NCBI GenBank assembly: GCA_015057315.1
Contig: SVER01000028.1
Coordinates: 1 to 44,402 of the forward strand
DNA: 44,402 bases
Source of the DNA: Pseudobutyrivibrio ruminis
Lineage (GTDB): Bacteria > Bacillota > Clostridia > Lachnospirales > Lachnospiraceae
Direction of reading: 5' to 3'
How positions within the stretch are numbered: position 1 is the first letter of the stretch; each line of letters starts with the position of its first letter. The position numbers and the translations under genes are program-made. This document shows, in pieces, positions 11,331 to 18,981 of the stretch. A model generated the notes under the pieces. That model did no database searches. It was not told the DNA's origin and saw only the letters and a program-made list of their open reading frames with translations.

Positions 11331-11798
11331 ATGGGTAAAGTATTTAAATTCAATAAAGATGTAGATACAGATCAGATTATCGCATCACAGTATCTACTAT
11401 TTCCAACTATAGATGAAATGAAAATGCATACATTTGAATCCCTAAATGGGGAATTTGCAAGCAAAGTAAAGCCAGGGGATTTCGTAGTGGCAGATGAGAA
11501 CTTTGGCTGTGGTTCATCAAGAGAACAGGCTCCTAGCGTGCTAAAGGCTCTTGGGGTTAAGGCTGTTATTGCCAAATCCTTTGCCAGAATTTTTTATAGA
11601 AATTCTATTAACATTGGTATGCCTGTAATCGTTAGCAAAGAATTATATGATGCTGTTAATGAGGGCGATGATATGGAGCTGGACCTTGAAAATGGAATTA
11701 TCACCACAGGGGGAAAGAACTATTCCTGCACCAAGCTCCCTGCTAAAATGCAGGAAATATTGGATCAGGGCGGTCTTATAGCATCGTTAAACAAATAG
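11331..11798 (+). CDS. Aconitase-superfamily dehydratase small subunit, pair 1 (LeuD-like)
   Basis: A 155-aa swivel-domain subunit of a two-subunit hydro-lyase of the isopropylmalate/homoaconitate group. Family marks are DVDTDQIIASQYL near the N-terminus, ENFGCGSSREQAP (about 54-66) and IAKSFARIFYRNSINIG. The substrate loop after the first motif reads YLLF. It matches neither the YLRT nor the YLVM form that I recall for archaeal homoaconitase and isopropylmalate isomerase, so the substrate is open. The large subunit follows 30 bp downstream. No leuA or leuB is nearby. A TAGAAT at 11296-11301 could be a -10 box. Confidence 0.85.
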   Translation: MGKVFKFNKDVDTDQIIASQYLLFPTIDEMKMHTFESLNGEFASKVKPGDFVVADENFGCGSSREQAPSVLKALGVKAVIAKSFARIFYRNSINIGMPVIVSKELYDAVNEGDDMELDLENGIITTGGKNYSCTKLPAKMQEILDQGGLIASLNK

Positions 11799-11828
11799 GC
11801 TATGCGGACTAAAAAGGAGACAATAATT

Positions 11829-13076
11829 ATGGGAATGACAATGGCTGAAAAGATTATCGCAGCAGCGGCAGGTGTAAAAAGCTGTAAAGCTGGAGATATT
11901 GAAACAGTTACTTTAGATAGATTAATGTCAAATGATGGTACAACTCATTTGACAATCGATATGTATAATAATTTAAAGCATCCTCATATTGCAGATGTGG
12001 ATAAGCTTGTGTGGATAATTGATCACAATATTCCATCAGATAGTCCAAAGACTGCGGCAAGTCATAAAAAAATGAGAGATTTTGCTAAGGAACATGGCAT
12101 CACATTTTATGAGGGTGAGGGCGTGTGCCATCAGGTTATGATGGAAAATCATGTGCGACCGGGCGAGCTGATATTTGGAGCTGATTCACATACATGCGCT
12201 TACGGTGCACTTGGTGCCTTTGGAACAGGTGTAGGCTGTACCGATTATCTTTATGCAATGGTGACAGGCACATCATGGTTGCTTGTGCCAGAGACCATCA
12301 GGATTAATCTGCATGGAAAGCTAAGAGAAGGTGTATATGCCAGAGATTTGATTCTTACTATCATTGGGCGCATCTCTGCAAATGGTGCTAACTACAAGGC
12401 AATGGAATTTGTAGGGGATGGCATGGCACATCTTTCTATGGCTGATAGAATATCTATCTGTAACTTGTGTGTAGAGGCCGGTGCCAAGACTGCCCTTATG
12501 GAAGTGGATGATGTAGCACTTGATTATCTGAAGGAGCACGGTAGACAGCCAAAAGCAATTTTCAAATCAGATGATAATGCTGTGTTTTCACAGGTTATTG
12601 ATATTGATATGGCAGAGATTGAACCTATTGTTGCTAAGCCTCATTTTGTGGATAGCGTAGTGCCTGTAAGTGAATGTGAAGGTACTAAGATAGACGAAGC
12701 TTTTCTTGGCAGCTGTAACAATGGACGTATAGAAGATTTGCGATTAGGGGCGGCTGTCATTAAGGGCAAGCATGTGGCTGATAAGGTCAGATTTTTAGTT
12801 GTTCCTGCAAGTAGAGCCGTATATAAGCAGGCTCTTAAGGAAGGATTGCTTGATATATTTATGGAAGCAGGAGCTATGGTAATGAACCCTAACTGTTCTG
12901 TATGCTGGGGCGCATGCCAAGGCGTCATCGGAGAAGGGGAGACCCTGATTTCCACCGGCACCCGCAACTTCAAAGGACGCGCCGGCCACAAGGATTCCTT
13001 CGTCTACCTTGCCAGCGCCGCCACCGTCACCGCATCCGCCGTACGTGGATATATTGTATCAGCTGAGAAACTTTAG
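11829..13076 (+). CDS. Aconitase-superfamily dehydratase large subunit, pair 1 (LeuC-like)
   Basis: A 415-aa 4Fe-4S hydro-lyase subunit. The start is the ATG preceded by AAAGGAGA; an in-frame ATG nine codons earlier has no ribosome site. Visible motifs include WIIDHNIP, GADSHTCAYGALGAFGTG and three putative cluster cysteines, one in GSCNNGRIEDL and two in NPNCSVCWGAC. The first motif has Asn where GSCTNGR is usual. The last roughly 45 codons (about 12911-13045) are strikingly GC-rich with C-ending codons, unlike the rest of the gene, suggesting a recombined 3' end. A GC-rich palindromic element follows the stop. Isopropylmalate, homoaconitate or dimethylmalate-type substrates are all possible. 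Confidence 0.85.
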   Translation: MGMTMAEKIIAAAAGVKSCKAGDIETVTLDRLMSNDGTTHLTIDMYNNLKHPHIADVDKLVWIIDHNIPSDSPKTAASHKKMRDFAKEHGITFYEGEGVCHQVMMENHVRPGELIFGADSHTCAYGALGAFGTGVGCTDYLYAMVTGTSWLLVPETIRINLHGKLREGVYARDLILTIIGRISANGANYKAMEFVGDGMAHLSMADRISICNLCVEAGAKTALMEVDDVALDYLKEHGRQPKAIFKSDDNAVFSQVIDIDMAEIEPIVAKPHFVDSVVPVSECEGTKIDEAFLGSCNNGRIEDLRLGAAVIKGKHVADKVRFLVVPASRAVYKQALKEGLLDIFMEAGAMVMNPNCSVCWGACQGVIGEGETLISTGTRNFKGRAGHKDSFVYLASAATVTASAVRGYIVSAEKL

Positions 13077-13079
13077 GAA

Positions 13080-13217
13080 TAAAAGAATCCTTGTAGAAGT
13101 TGGCGAGCGCGAGGAAGAGGGCCCCATGGAGTTAAGGAGGGACCCTTTAGGGAGGTTCCCTTGGCTCCAATGGGAGATGGCTTCCGGGAGCATGAAAATC
13201 TAGGATGGATTCTTTTA
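13080..13217. repeat. GC-rich nested palindromic element between the two dehydratase pairs
   Basis: The outer arms TAAAAGAATCC (13080-13090) and GGATTCTTTTA (13207-13217) are perfect reverse complements. Nested inside are GGAAG/CTTCC (13113-13117 with 13181-13185), CCCATGGAG/CTCCAATGGG (13123-13131 with 13165-13174) and GGGACC/GGTTCCC (13139-13144 with 13154-13160). It would fold into one long hairpin RNA. It could be a MITE-like insertion, an intercistronic regulatory RNA or a complex terminator (it ends TTCTTTTA). The 64-codon reading frame across it has no ribosome site and is not called a gene. Confidence 0.65.
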
Positions 13218-13239
13218 TATATAGACTAGGAGAAAGCGT

Positions 13240-13725
13240 ATGTTTAAAGCAAAGATTTGGAAACTTGGAGATGATATAGATACAGATATTATTCTGCCTA
13301 CAGAATATTTGGCCTACGAGACTGTGGAAGAAATGAAGCCTTATGCATTTAGTCCACTGCGTCCAGAGCTGGCAAGCAAGATTCAGCCAGGAGACATGAT
13401 AGTTGCAGGCAACAATTTTGGCTGTGGCTCATCTAGAGAGCAGGCCCCTGAGGTGGTAAAAGCTCTTGGAATATCATGTATAGTGGCTAAAAGCTATGCA
13501 AGAATATTTTTTAGAAATGCCATTAATAATGGACTTCTTCTTATTGAGCAGCCTGATTTGTATGATGAGGTCAATGAAGGAGATATTGCAGAGGTAGAAA
13601 CAGGTAAGGAAATAAAGGTAAATGGAAAATCATATCCTATAGCCTCACTGCCTGATAATCTGCTGGAGATACTTGAAGCAGGCGGACTTGTAAAGGCAAT
13701 GAGAAAGAAGAATGGTTTGGAATAA
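13240..13725 (+). CDS. Aconitase-superfamily dehydratase small subunit, pair 2 (LeuD-like)
   Basis: 161 aa, with the same architecture as the pair 1 small subunit: DDIDTDIILPTEYLAYET at the N-terminus, NNFGCGSSREQAP in the middle and VAKSYARIFFRNAINNG. The substrate loop reads YLAY and differs from pair 1 (YLLF), so the two enzymes probably act on different acids. The ribosome site is AGGAGA. Its codon usage is like the genome background, unlike the GC-rich element just upstream. The large-subunit gene begins 11 bp after the stop. Confidence 0.87.
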   Translation: MFKAKIWKLGDDIDTDIILPTEYLAYETVEEMKPYAFSPLRPELASKIQPGDMIVAGNNFGCGSSREQAPEVVKALGISCIVAKSYARIFFRNAINNGLLLIEQPDLYDEVNEGDIAEVETGKEIKVNGKSYPIASLPDNLLEILEAGGLVKAMRKKNGLE

Positions 13726-13736
13726 TTGGAGATAGT

Positions 13737-14978
13737 ATGGGACATACATTAGTAGAAAAGATAATTGGAAATAAAGTAGGACATGAAGTAAAGCCAGGCG
13801 ACATCGTTACCGTTTCTGTAGATTGGTGCATGATCGATGATATTATGGTGCCATTTGCAGTACAAAAGTTTGAAGAAATGGGATTCAGTAAGGTGGCAAA
13901 TCCTGATAGTGTTGTGCTTATCTACGACCACTTTCTTCCAGCAACACAGGTAGATGATAGCAGACATTTTAGAGTAGGTGACGAGTTCGCTGAAAAATAT
14001 GGTATCAAGAATGTTCATAGAACAGATGGTATTTGTCATCAGCTTATGACTGAGGCAGGTTATGTTAAGCCTGGTGATATTGCATTTGGTACAGATAGCC
14101 ACACTGTAACTTATGGCTGTGTGGGAGCTTTTTCTACAGGTATTGGTTATACAGAAATGGCTGGAATTCTTGGAACAGGTGAGCTTTGGATAAAGGTGCC
14201 AGAATCAATAAAGATTGAAATTGATGGTACGTTACCAGGCAATGTAACATCTAAGGATATTATTCTTAGGATTATTGGTGATTTAACGGCATCAGGAGCA
14301 ACATATCAGTCATTGGAATTTACAGGTAGTACAGTGGATGCTATGAGTGTTGCAAGCAGAATGACTATGTCTAATATGGCTGTTGAAGCTGGAGCTAAAT
14401 GCGGCATTTTTGTTCCAGATGAGAAAACCTGTGATTATTGTAAGATTCCTTATGATGATGAAATTAAGGCTCTTAGGGCAGATGATGATGCGAAGTATTC
14501 TAGAATTCTTAGATATAGAGCAGAAGATTTTGTACCAGTTTGTGCCTGCCCATCACTTGTTGATAATATTAAGCCAGTATCAGAGCTTGCCGGTACAAAG
14601 GTTAATCAGGTGTTCTTGGGCTCTTGCACTAATGGAAGATTAGAGGATTTAAGAGCTGCTGCAGCCATACTTAAGGGAAAGCATGTGGCAGAATTTGTAA
14701 AGATGATTGTTACACCTGCCAGCCGTAAGATATACAGAGAGGCACTACATGATGGTACTATTGAAATCTTGTCAGATGCTGGATGTATAATCACAACACC
14801 TGGCTGTGGACTTTGTTGTGGCAGAGGTGGTGGAATCCTTTCAGATGATGAAGTGGTTGTTGCTACTAATAATAGAAACTTCTTAGGAAGAATGGGAACA
14901 AGCAAGGTTAAGATATATCTTGCAAGCCCTGTGACTGCTGCTAAAAGTGCTATTGCAGGAGAAATTGTTAACTCATAA
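13737..14978 (+). CDS. Aconitase-superfamily dehydratase large subunit, pair 2 (LeuC-like)
   Basis: A 413-aa 4Fe-4S hydro-lyase subunit partnering the gene just upstream. It has IYDHFLP, GTDSHTVTYGCVGAFSTGIGYTE, cluster cysteines in the canonical GSCTNGRLEDL and in TPGCGLCCG, and NRNFLGRMG near the end. Compared with pair 1 it keeps the canonical GSCTN and has more background-like codons. The two large subunits are clearly different in sequence, so this is not a recent duplication. 3-Isopropylmalate dehydratase is the default reading, but without leuA/leuB the substrate is unresolved. A terminator follows. Confidence 0.88.
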   Translation: MGHTLVEKIIGNKVGHEVKPGDIVTVSVDWCMIDDIMVPFAVQKFEEMGFSKVANPDSVVLIYDHFLPATQVDDSRHFRVGDEFAEKYGIKNVHRTDGICHQLMTEAGYVKPGDIAFGTDSHTVTYGCVGAFSTGIGYTEMAGILGTGELWIKVPESIKIEIDGTLPGNVTSKDIILRIIGDLTASGATYQSLEFTGSTVDAMSVASRMTMSNMAVEAGAKCGIFVPDEKTCDYCKIPYDDEIKALRADDDAKYSRILRYRAEDFVPVCACPSLVDNIKPVSELAGTKVNQVFLGSCTNGRLEDLRAAAAILKGKHVAEFVKMIVTPASRKIYREALHDGTIEILSDAGCIITTPGCGLCCGRGGGILSDDEVVVATNNRNFLGRMGTSKVKIYLASPVTAAKSAIAGEIVNS

Positions 14979-14983
14979 AAAGT

Positions 14984-15016
14984 GCCAGTGCCTTTTATAA
15001 GACACTGGCTGTTTTT
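14984..15016. terminator. Terminator after the second dehydratase pair
   Basis: GCCAGTG-type stem (14984-14990 with 15003-15009) followed by five T. An A-run before the stem lets it also act on the convergent minus-strand gene. Confidence 0.8.
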
Positions 15017-15947
15017 ATTTTATAAGCTGTTCTTTTATAAGCTGTTCATTTAAGTTTTCTCCGATTACAATAAATACTTCCTGACCTACTGGCATTTCTG
15101 TTAGCTCAAAATCTTCTTTTGTGGCATTAAATTGATACCATGTATCATTTTCTTTAAAGAAACCCTTGGCTCTATGTATTTTCCCGAAGCTTAAGTCATT
15201 CATAAGAGTGTTGATTTTTTCTTTCAGACCCTCTTTAATAATTGGCAATTCTAAGAAATAAACAGTTTTGTAGTCAGTATCATCTGTGCCAAGCTTCTTA
15301 ATATATGAATGAGTACTGTAGCCACTGTTAGAAATCATATCAAAATCAGAAGAAGTTATTTTATTCCAATCTTTGGTAAATATGATATCATCTATATTTT
15401 TACTAAGATTGGCTTTTTCTGCTGCAGCCTTTAAATGAGAGAGGGTATCTTTTATCTGCTCATCAGATGCAAGCTGACTTCTGCTTAGAAGTATAATTCC
15501 TGCATTGGCAATCTGGGAAGCTAAGAAAAATTGTGAATCATCTGATAGGGATGTATCAAGTTTTGCATCAACGATAGTAATAACATTTCCAATTTCGTAC
15601 CATCTGTCAAGTGGTTCATCCCTAAGTGAATCAAAGAATTCATCTACATCAAATATACCTGAAGGTTCAATAATAACTCTGTCATAGCCGCTCATCCCCA
15701 TGGAAATCAGCTTTGTTTTAAATCGGCGCCTGTGGCAATCAGCGTCACAGCCCCCGGCAACCATTTCCAACTCGCATTTTTCTCCTCTGAGTTCGTTTAA
15801 TAGAAGCATATCTACATTTACTGCGCCATAATCATTTTCAAGAATGCCTATGCGCATGCCCTGTTCCATGAAATATTTTGCATATTTTTTTAGAAAGGTA
15901 GTTTTACCGCTACCTAAAAATCCTGTTATTAAATCTACTTTTATCAT
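15015..15947 (-). CDS. CobW/COG0523-type GTP-binding protein, putative metallochaperone
   Basis: A 310-aa P-loop GTPase with Walker A GFLGSGKTT (9-17), ENDYGAVNVD as the switch region and EPSGIFDVDEFF. Family members usually carry a metal-binding CxCC; here the equivalent segment reads GGCDADCHRRR, with C67 and C71 only, so the metal site is altered. The start is the ATG with GAGGTAATAATC upstream on the minus strand; an in-frame ATG 12 codons earlier has no such site. The C-terminus ends in a repeated EQLIK from a perfect 15-bp tandem duplication. There is no metalloenzyme or metal transporter beside it to indicate a client. Confidence 0.82.
   Translation of the reverse strand: MIKVDLITGFLGSGKTTFLKKYAKYFMEQGMRIGILENDYGAVNVDMLLLNELRGEKCELEMVAGGCDADCHRRRFKTKLISMGMSGYDRVIIEPSGIFDVDEFFDSLRDEPLDRWYEIGNVITIVDAKLDTSLSDDSQFFLASQIANAGIILLSRSQLASDEQIKDTLSHLKAAAEKANLSKNIDDIIFTKDWNKITSSDFDMISNSGYSTHSYIKKLGTDDTDYKTVYFLELPIIKEGLKEKINTLMNDLSFGKIHRAKGFFKENDTWYQFNATKEDFELTEMPVGQEVFIVIGENLNEQLIKEQLIK
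15018..15047. repeat. Perfect 15-bp tandem duplication in the GTPase 3' end
   Basis: TTTTATAAGCTGTTC occurs twice back to back (15018-15032 and 15033-15047), adding an in-frame EQLIK repeat at the C-terminus. It probably arose by replication slippage. Confidence 0.95.
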
Positions 15948-16010
15948 GATTATTACCTCACTTGAATACTCAAATTCTATCATATTTTACAATAAATTTT
16001 ACACAAATCT

Positions 16011-16038
16011 TTGCTAATATAACTACGAGTGCTATAAT
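16011..16038 (+). promoter_or_regulatory. Promoter of the kinase/diguanylate cyclase pair
   Basis: TTGCTA (16011-16016), a 16-bp spacer and TATAAT (16033-16038) with an upstream TGC giving an extended -10. The start codon is 36 bp downstream. Confidence 0.6.
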
Positions 16039-16073
16039 CGGATAGATTATAAATTGAAGAAAGAGGAATTAAT

Positions 16074-17003
16074 ATGGGTATCGTAGTTTTAGGAGCAGTT
16101 TTTATTGACATTAAGGGACATTCCACATCTAGCTATATTCCAGCAGGAAGAAATGTTGGAACAGTGGAAGAGGTACATGGTGGAGTTAGTCGAAATGTTG
16201 TTGAAGATATAGCAAATGTTGAGCTCAGACCTACATTTGTAAGTCTTGTTGATGAAAGCGGTATTGGTACTGGCGTATTGGAAAAGCTTAAAAATCACAA
16301 GGTCGATACAAGATTTGTGCGCCGCACTCCTGATGGAATGGGTAAGTGGCTTGCCGTATTTGATAATCATGGAGATGTGGTTGCGTCTATTTCAAAGCGA
16401 CCTGATCTTTCAGTGATTAATAATATTCTTGATGAAGAAGGGGATGAAATCTTTAAGGATGCAGATAGTATTGCCCTTGAGATTGACATGGAAAAGGACA
16501 CCATCAAGAGAGTGTTCAAATATGCAGAAAAGTATAATCTAAAGGTTTATGCAGCTGTTTCAAACATGAGCATTGCAGTTGAGCGTAGAGATTTTCTGAA
16601 AAATGTAGAATGTTTTGTATGTAATCAACAGGAAGCTGGCATTCTTTTTATGGATGATTATTCTGAGAAGACACCTGAGGAGATGGAGGAAATCATCGCT
16701 AAAAAAATTCAGGGAGCTCAGATTAAAAAGATGATAGTTACTCTTGGTGGAAAGGGTGCTGTTTATGCTGATATAGATGGAAATACTGGATTTGTACCAG
16801 CAAGAAACGTAGATGTTAAGGATACAACAGGAGCCGGGGATTCATTCTTTGCAGGAGTGACAATTGGTCTTACTTATGGAAAGACTATGCAGGAAGCATG
16901 TGAGATAGGTTCTACACTTGCAGCATCTGTTATTGTTACATCCGACAATGTATGTCCTAGATTCTTACCTAGTGAATTTGGAATAGAGGCACCTGAAAAC
17001 TAG
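16074..17003 (+). CDS. PfkB-family sugar or nucleoside kinase
   Basis: 309 aa with the ribokinase fold. GGVSRNV (36-42) is the first PfkB signature, and DTTGAGDSFFAG is the second, with catalytic D256 in GAGD; TLGGKGAVYAD precedes it. Distribution of residues around GGVSRN and the D-I-K-G-H segment recalls pseudouridine kinase, but no pseudouridine glycosidase is nearby, so the substrate is left open. The ribosome site is AGAGGAA. A membrane diguanylate cyclase gene starts 20 bp after it. Confidence 0.82.
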   Translation: MGIVVLGAVFIDIKGHSTSSYIPAGRNVGTVEEVHGGVSRNVVEDIANVELRPTFVSLVDESGIGTGVLEKLKNHKVDTRFVRRTPDGMGKWLAVFDNHGDVVASISKRPDLSVINNILDEEGDEIFKDADSIALEIDMEKDTIKRVFKYAEKYNLKVYAAVSNMSIAVERRDFLKNVECFVCNQQEAGILFMDDYSEKTPEEMEEIIAKKIQGAQIKKMIVTLGGKGAVYADIDGNTGFVPARNVDVKDTTGAGDSFFAGVTIGLTYGKTMQEACEIGSTLAASVIVTSDNVCPRFLPSEFGIEAPEN

Positions 17004-17022
17004 CAAAATTGTGGGGTGAGCT

Positions 17023-18693
17023 ATGGATAAGGGGTTTTTAAGAAAGATAATAGCAGCAATCTATGTTATTTTGATTATCTTCGTAGAATTATTGGGATTT
17101 GCTTATTCTAATCAGGAAGATGATAAATTAATTGAAAATTTTATAGATTATACAAGTGGATGGACCATAGACGGGGTGGACGTAAAGTTTCCTTATGAGG
17201 CCGATGATAAATTTAGGATTAGCAATGTATTGCCGGTTGTTTATGGAGATCAGTTCTTGGTTTTTAAGTGCTATTATGAAGATGTTGTAGTATATATTGA
17301 TGGAAAAGAGGTATATCGTTCCTTAGACCATAAGTTATTTAATGTTTCTTCTAATGTAGGTAAAAAGGAAATACATGTAGGGATGAAGCCAGAGTACTCT
17401 GGAAAGACTATAGACATTGATATTAATCTACAACAATCTTTATATGGAGCAGAGATATATGGCTCTGTAATAACAACTCGTTCTGGGTACGGCATATATA
17501 TTCTTAAGAGTAAATGGCTACAAATATCTATAGCAGTGATTTTAGCATTTTTCGGTCTTTGCGAATCAATAGTTGCAGCTTATTATATCCTTAAGAGGTC
17601 TCATATACTGCGAAGGCTATCTTTTGAAGCACTACTTTATGCAGGATTTTTTGCTATACTTTCAAGTATGTGGCTCATGTGCCAAACCAGACTTTTATAT
17701 GTCATATTCGGAAATGGAACAGGCTTTGCAATCCTTGAAATAATTGTTTTCTTATTATTGCCATTAGCGTTTTTGGAATTAGTAAGAGCTGTTAATTTTA
17801 GAATAAGCTTTTGGGATAATGTGGTTGATGGCATTTTTTCAATGACTATTCTTCTTTTATTTATACTCAGCTTGGTTGGAATTCTTGATTGGGGTCAAAT
17901 AGTAATTATTGGACATGGCATCGATTTGCTTATAGCTGCGTTGGCTTGCTATTATTCATACACCAGTCTTAAAGAAGCAAAAAGAAAATCGGAACGTCGT
18001 GTTATTGCTATTGGTAATCTGTTATTTTTATTGATATGCCTTGTTGCCCTTGCAATGTACATAAACAATATTGATAGCAATTATAACGTCATTATTGTTG
18101 TAGGACTAATCATATACATTTCTACACAGGTGGGTGTTATATACAAGAGGATTAGCATTAGAGTTGAGGAACAGGAGGAGCTTGTTCAGGCTAGAGAATT
18201 TGCATATACTGATGAACTTACTCATCTTACAAATCGGAGATATTTTTACGAGGAGCTTAAGGCTATTGAAGATAAAGAGCTTGTGAAAGATACCTCAGTA
18301 GTATTTTTAGATGTAAACAGACTTAAATATTATAATGATAATTACGGTCATGATGCAGGTGATGAACTATTGAGGGCTACAGCTGAATGTCTCAATGGTG
18401 CATTTGAAGATAGTTCAACTGCTATAATCAGTAGAATTGGAGGAGATGAGTTCGTTGTTATGCTTGTTGCCTCAGAGGCCGAACTAAAAAGACGAATTGA
18501 TAAGTTCAATAAGATTGCCAATACATGGTGTGGTAAAGTGATTAATGGCTTTACAGCATCCATCGGAGTGGCTTCAACAAGAGATTATCCAGATGCTTCT
18601 GCAGAAGAATTGTGTAAAATAGCAGATGATAATATGCTTACAGACAAGTCTAAATTTTATTCACAATCAGGCCATGAACGTAGAAAGAATTAA
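17023..18693 (+). CDS. Membrane diguanylate cyclase with 7TM sensor module
   Basis: 556 aa. An N-terminal membrane helix (about 9-28) leads to an extracellular domain (about 30-160). Seven helices follow between about 165 and 375, an architecture like 7TMR-DISM sensors. A short coiled-coil linker joins a GGDEF domain (about 392-553) starting DELTHLTNRRYF, with intact GGDEF at 473-477, so cyclic di-GMP synthesis is expected. The expected inhibitory site RxxD five residues before the motif is absent, which suggests weak product inhibition. The PilZ receptor gene at 20554 is a plausible local partner. The ligand is unknown. Confidence 0.88.
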   Translation: MDKGFLRKIIAAIYVILIIFVELLGFAYSNQEDDKLIENFIDYTSGWTIDGVDVKFPYEADDKFRISNVLPVVYGDQFLVFKCYYEDVVVYIDGKEVYRSLDHKLFNVSSNVGKKEIHVGMKPEYSGKTIDIDINLQQSLYGAEIYGSVITTRSGYGIYILKSKWLQISIAVILAFFGLCESIVAAYYILKRSHILRRLSFEALLYAGFFAILSSMWLMCQTRLLYVIFGNGTGFAILEIIVFLLLPLAFLELVRAVNFRISFWDNVVDGIFSMTILLLFILSLVGILDWGQIVIIGHGIDLLIAALACYYSYTSLKEAKRKSERRVIAIGNLLFLLICLVALAMYINNIDSNYNVIIVVGLIIYISTQVGVIYKRISIRVEEQEELVQAREFAYTDELTHLTNRRYFYEELKAIEDKELVKDTSVVFLDVNRLKYYNDNYGHDAGDELLRATAECLNGAFEDSSTAIISRIGGDEFVVMLVASEAELKRRIDKFNKIANTWCGKVINGFTASIGVASTRDYPDASAEELCKIADDNMLTDKSKFYSQSGHERRKN

Positions 18694-18721
18694 TTGAAAT
18701 TTTGCCCTAGTATGATAGAAT
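18694..18721 (+). promoter_or_regulatory. Probable promoter of the small ORF upstream of fchA
   Basis: TTGAAA (18694-18699), a 16-bp spacer and TAGAAT (18716-18721) preceded by TGA, an extended -10. It lies directly after the diguanylate cyclase stop. Confidence 0.45.
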
Positions 18722-18759
18722 TATAATTGATTTTATAATTAATAGATGGGCAAAGAATA

Positions 18760-18936
18760 ATGTTAGATAATACTAATAAAACAAAATACAGGCAGATGTA
18801 TTTTGATATGGATGGCGTCATAAAACAAGAGACATACGTTTTTCAGCGAGAGATGACTGCTGAGGAACAGGAGACCTACGAGAATTTAGTCGCAGATTCT
18901 AATCAGATGACAATTTTTGATTTTATAGGTGATTGA
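18760..18936 (+). CDS. 58-aa small protein or leader peptide
   Basis: It starts ATG-TTA-GAT and ends at TGA, immediately followed by a perfect terminator. The product is hydrophilic and acidic, ending in NQMTIFDFIGD, with an internal YFDMDGVIKQETYVFQ segment that looks like constrained sequence rather than noise. The ribosome site is weak (GGGC), and an internal ATG at codon 13 is an alternative start. No family is recognised. It is either a stand-alone small gene or a leader whose translation affects the terminator and so the fchA-folD genes beyond. Confidence 0.55.
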   Translation: MLDNTNKTKYRQMYFDMDGVIKQETYVFQREMTAEEQETYENLVADSNQMTIFDFIGD

Positions 18937-18969
18937 GACCTTGGAGGATGTCCAAGGTCTTTATTTTTT
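18937..18969 (+). terminator. Terminator or attenuator before fchA
   Basis: GACCTTGGA (18937-18945), loop GGATG, TCCAAGGTC (18951-18959), then a T-rich tail to 18969. It begins at the base after the small-ORF stop and sits only a few bases before the fchA ribosome site AGGAGG. Confidence 0.88.
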
Positions 18970-18981
18970 AGGAGGATTGTT

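Noticed and set aside
12641..12991. Antisense reading frames over the end of the first large-subunit gene
   Set aside because: They mirror the GC-rich coding patch in other frames, have no ribosome site and no recognisable product.
13009..13203. 64-codon plus-strand frame across the palindromic element
   Set aside because: No ribosome site; the start overlaps the preceding gene in another frame; the sequence is low-complexity and explained by the structured repeat.
18937..18981. Tetrahydrofolate riboswitch before fchA
   Set aside because: Only a simple terminator hairpin is visible; none of the conserved riboswitch helices or loops could be found in 18694-18981.
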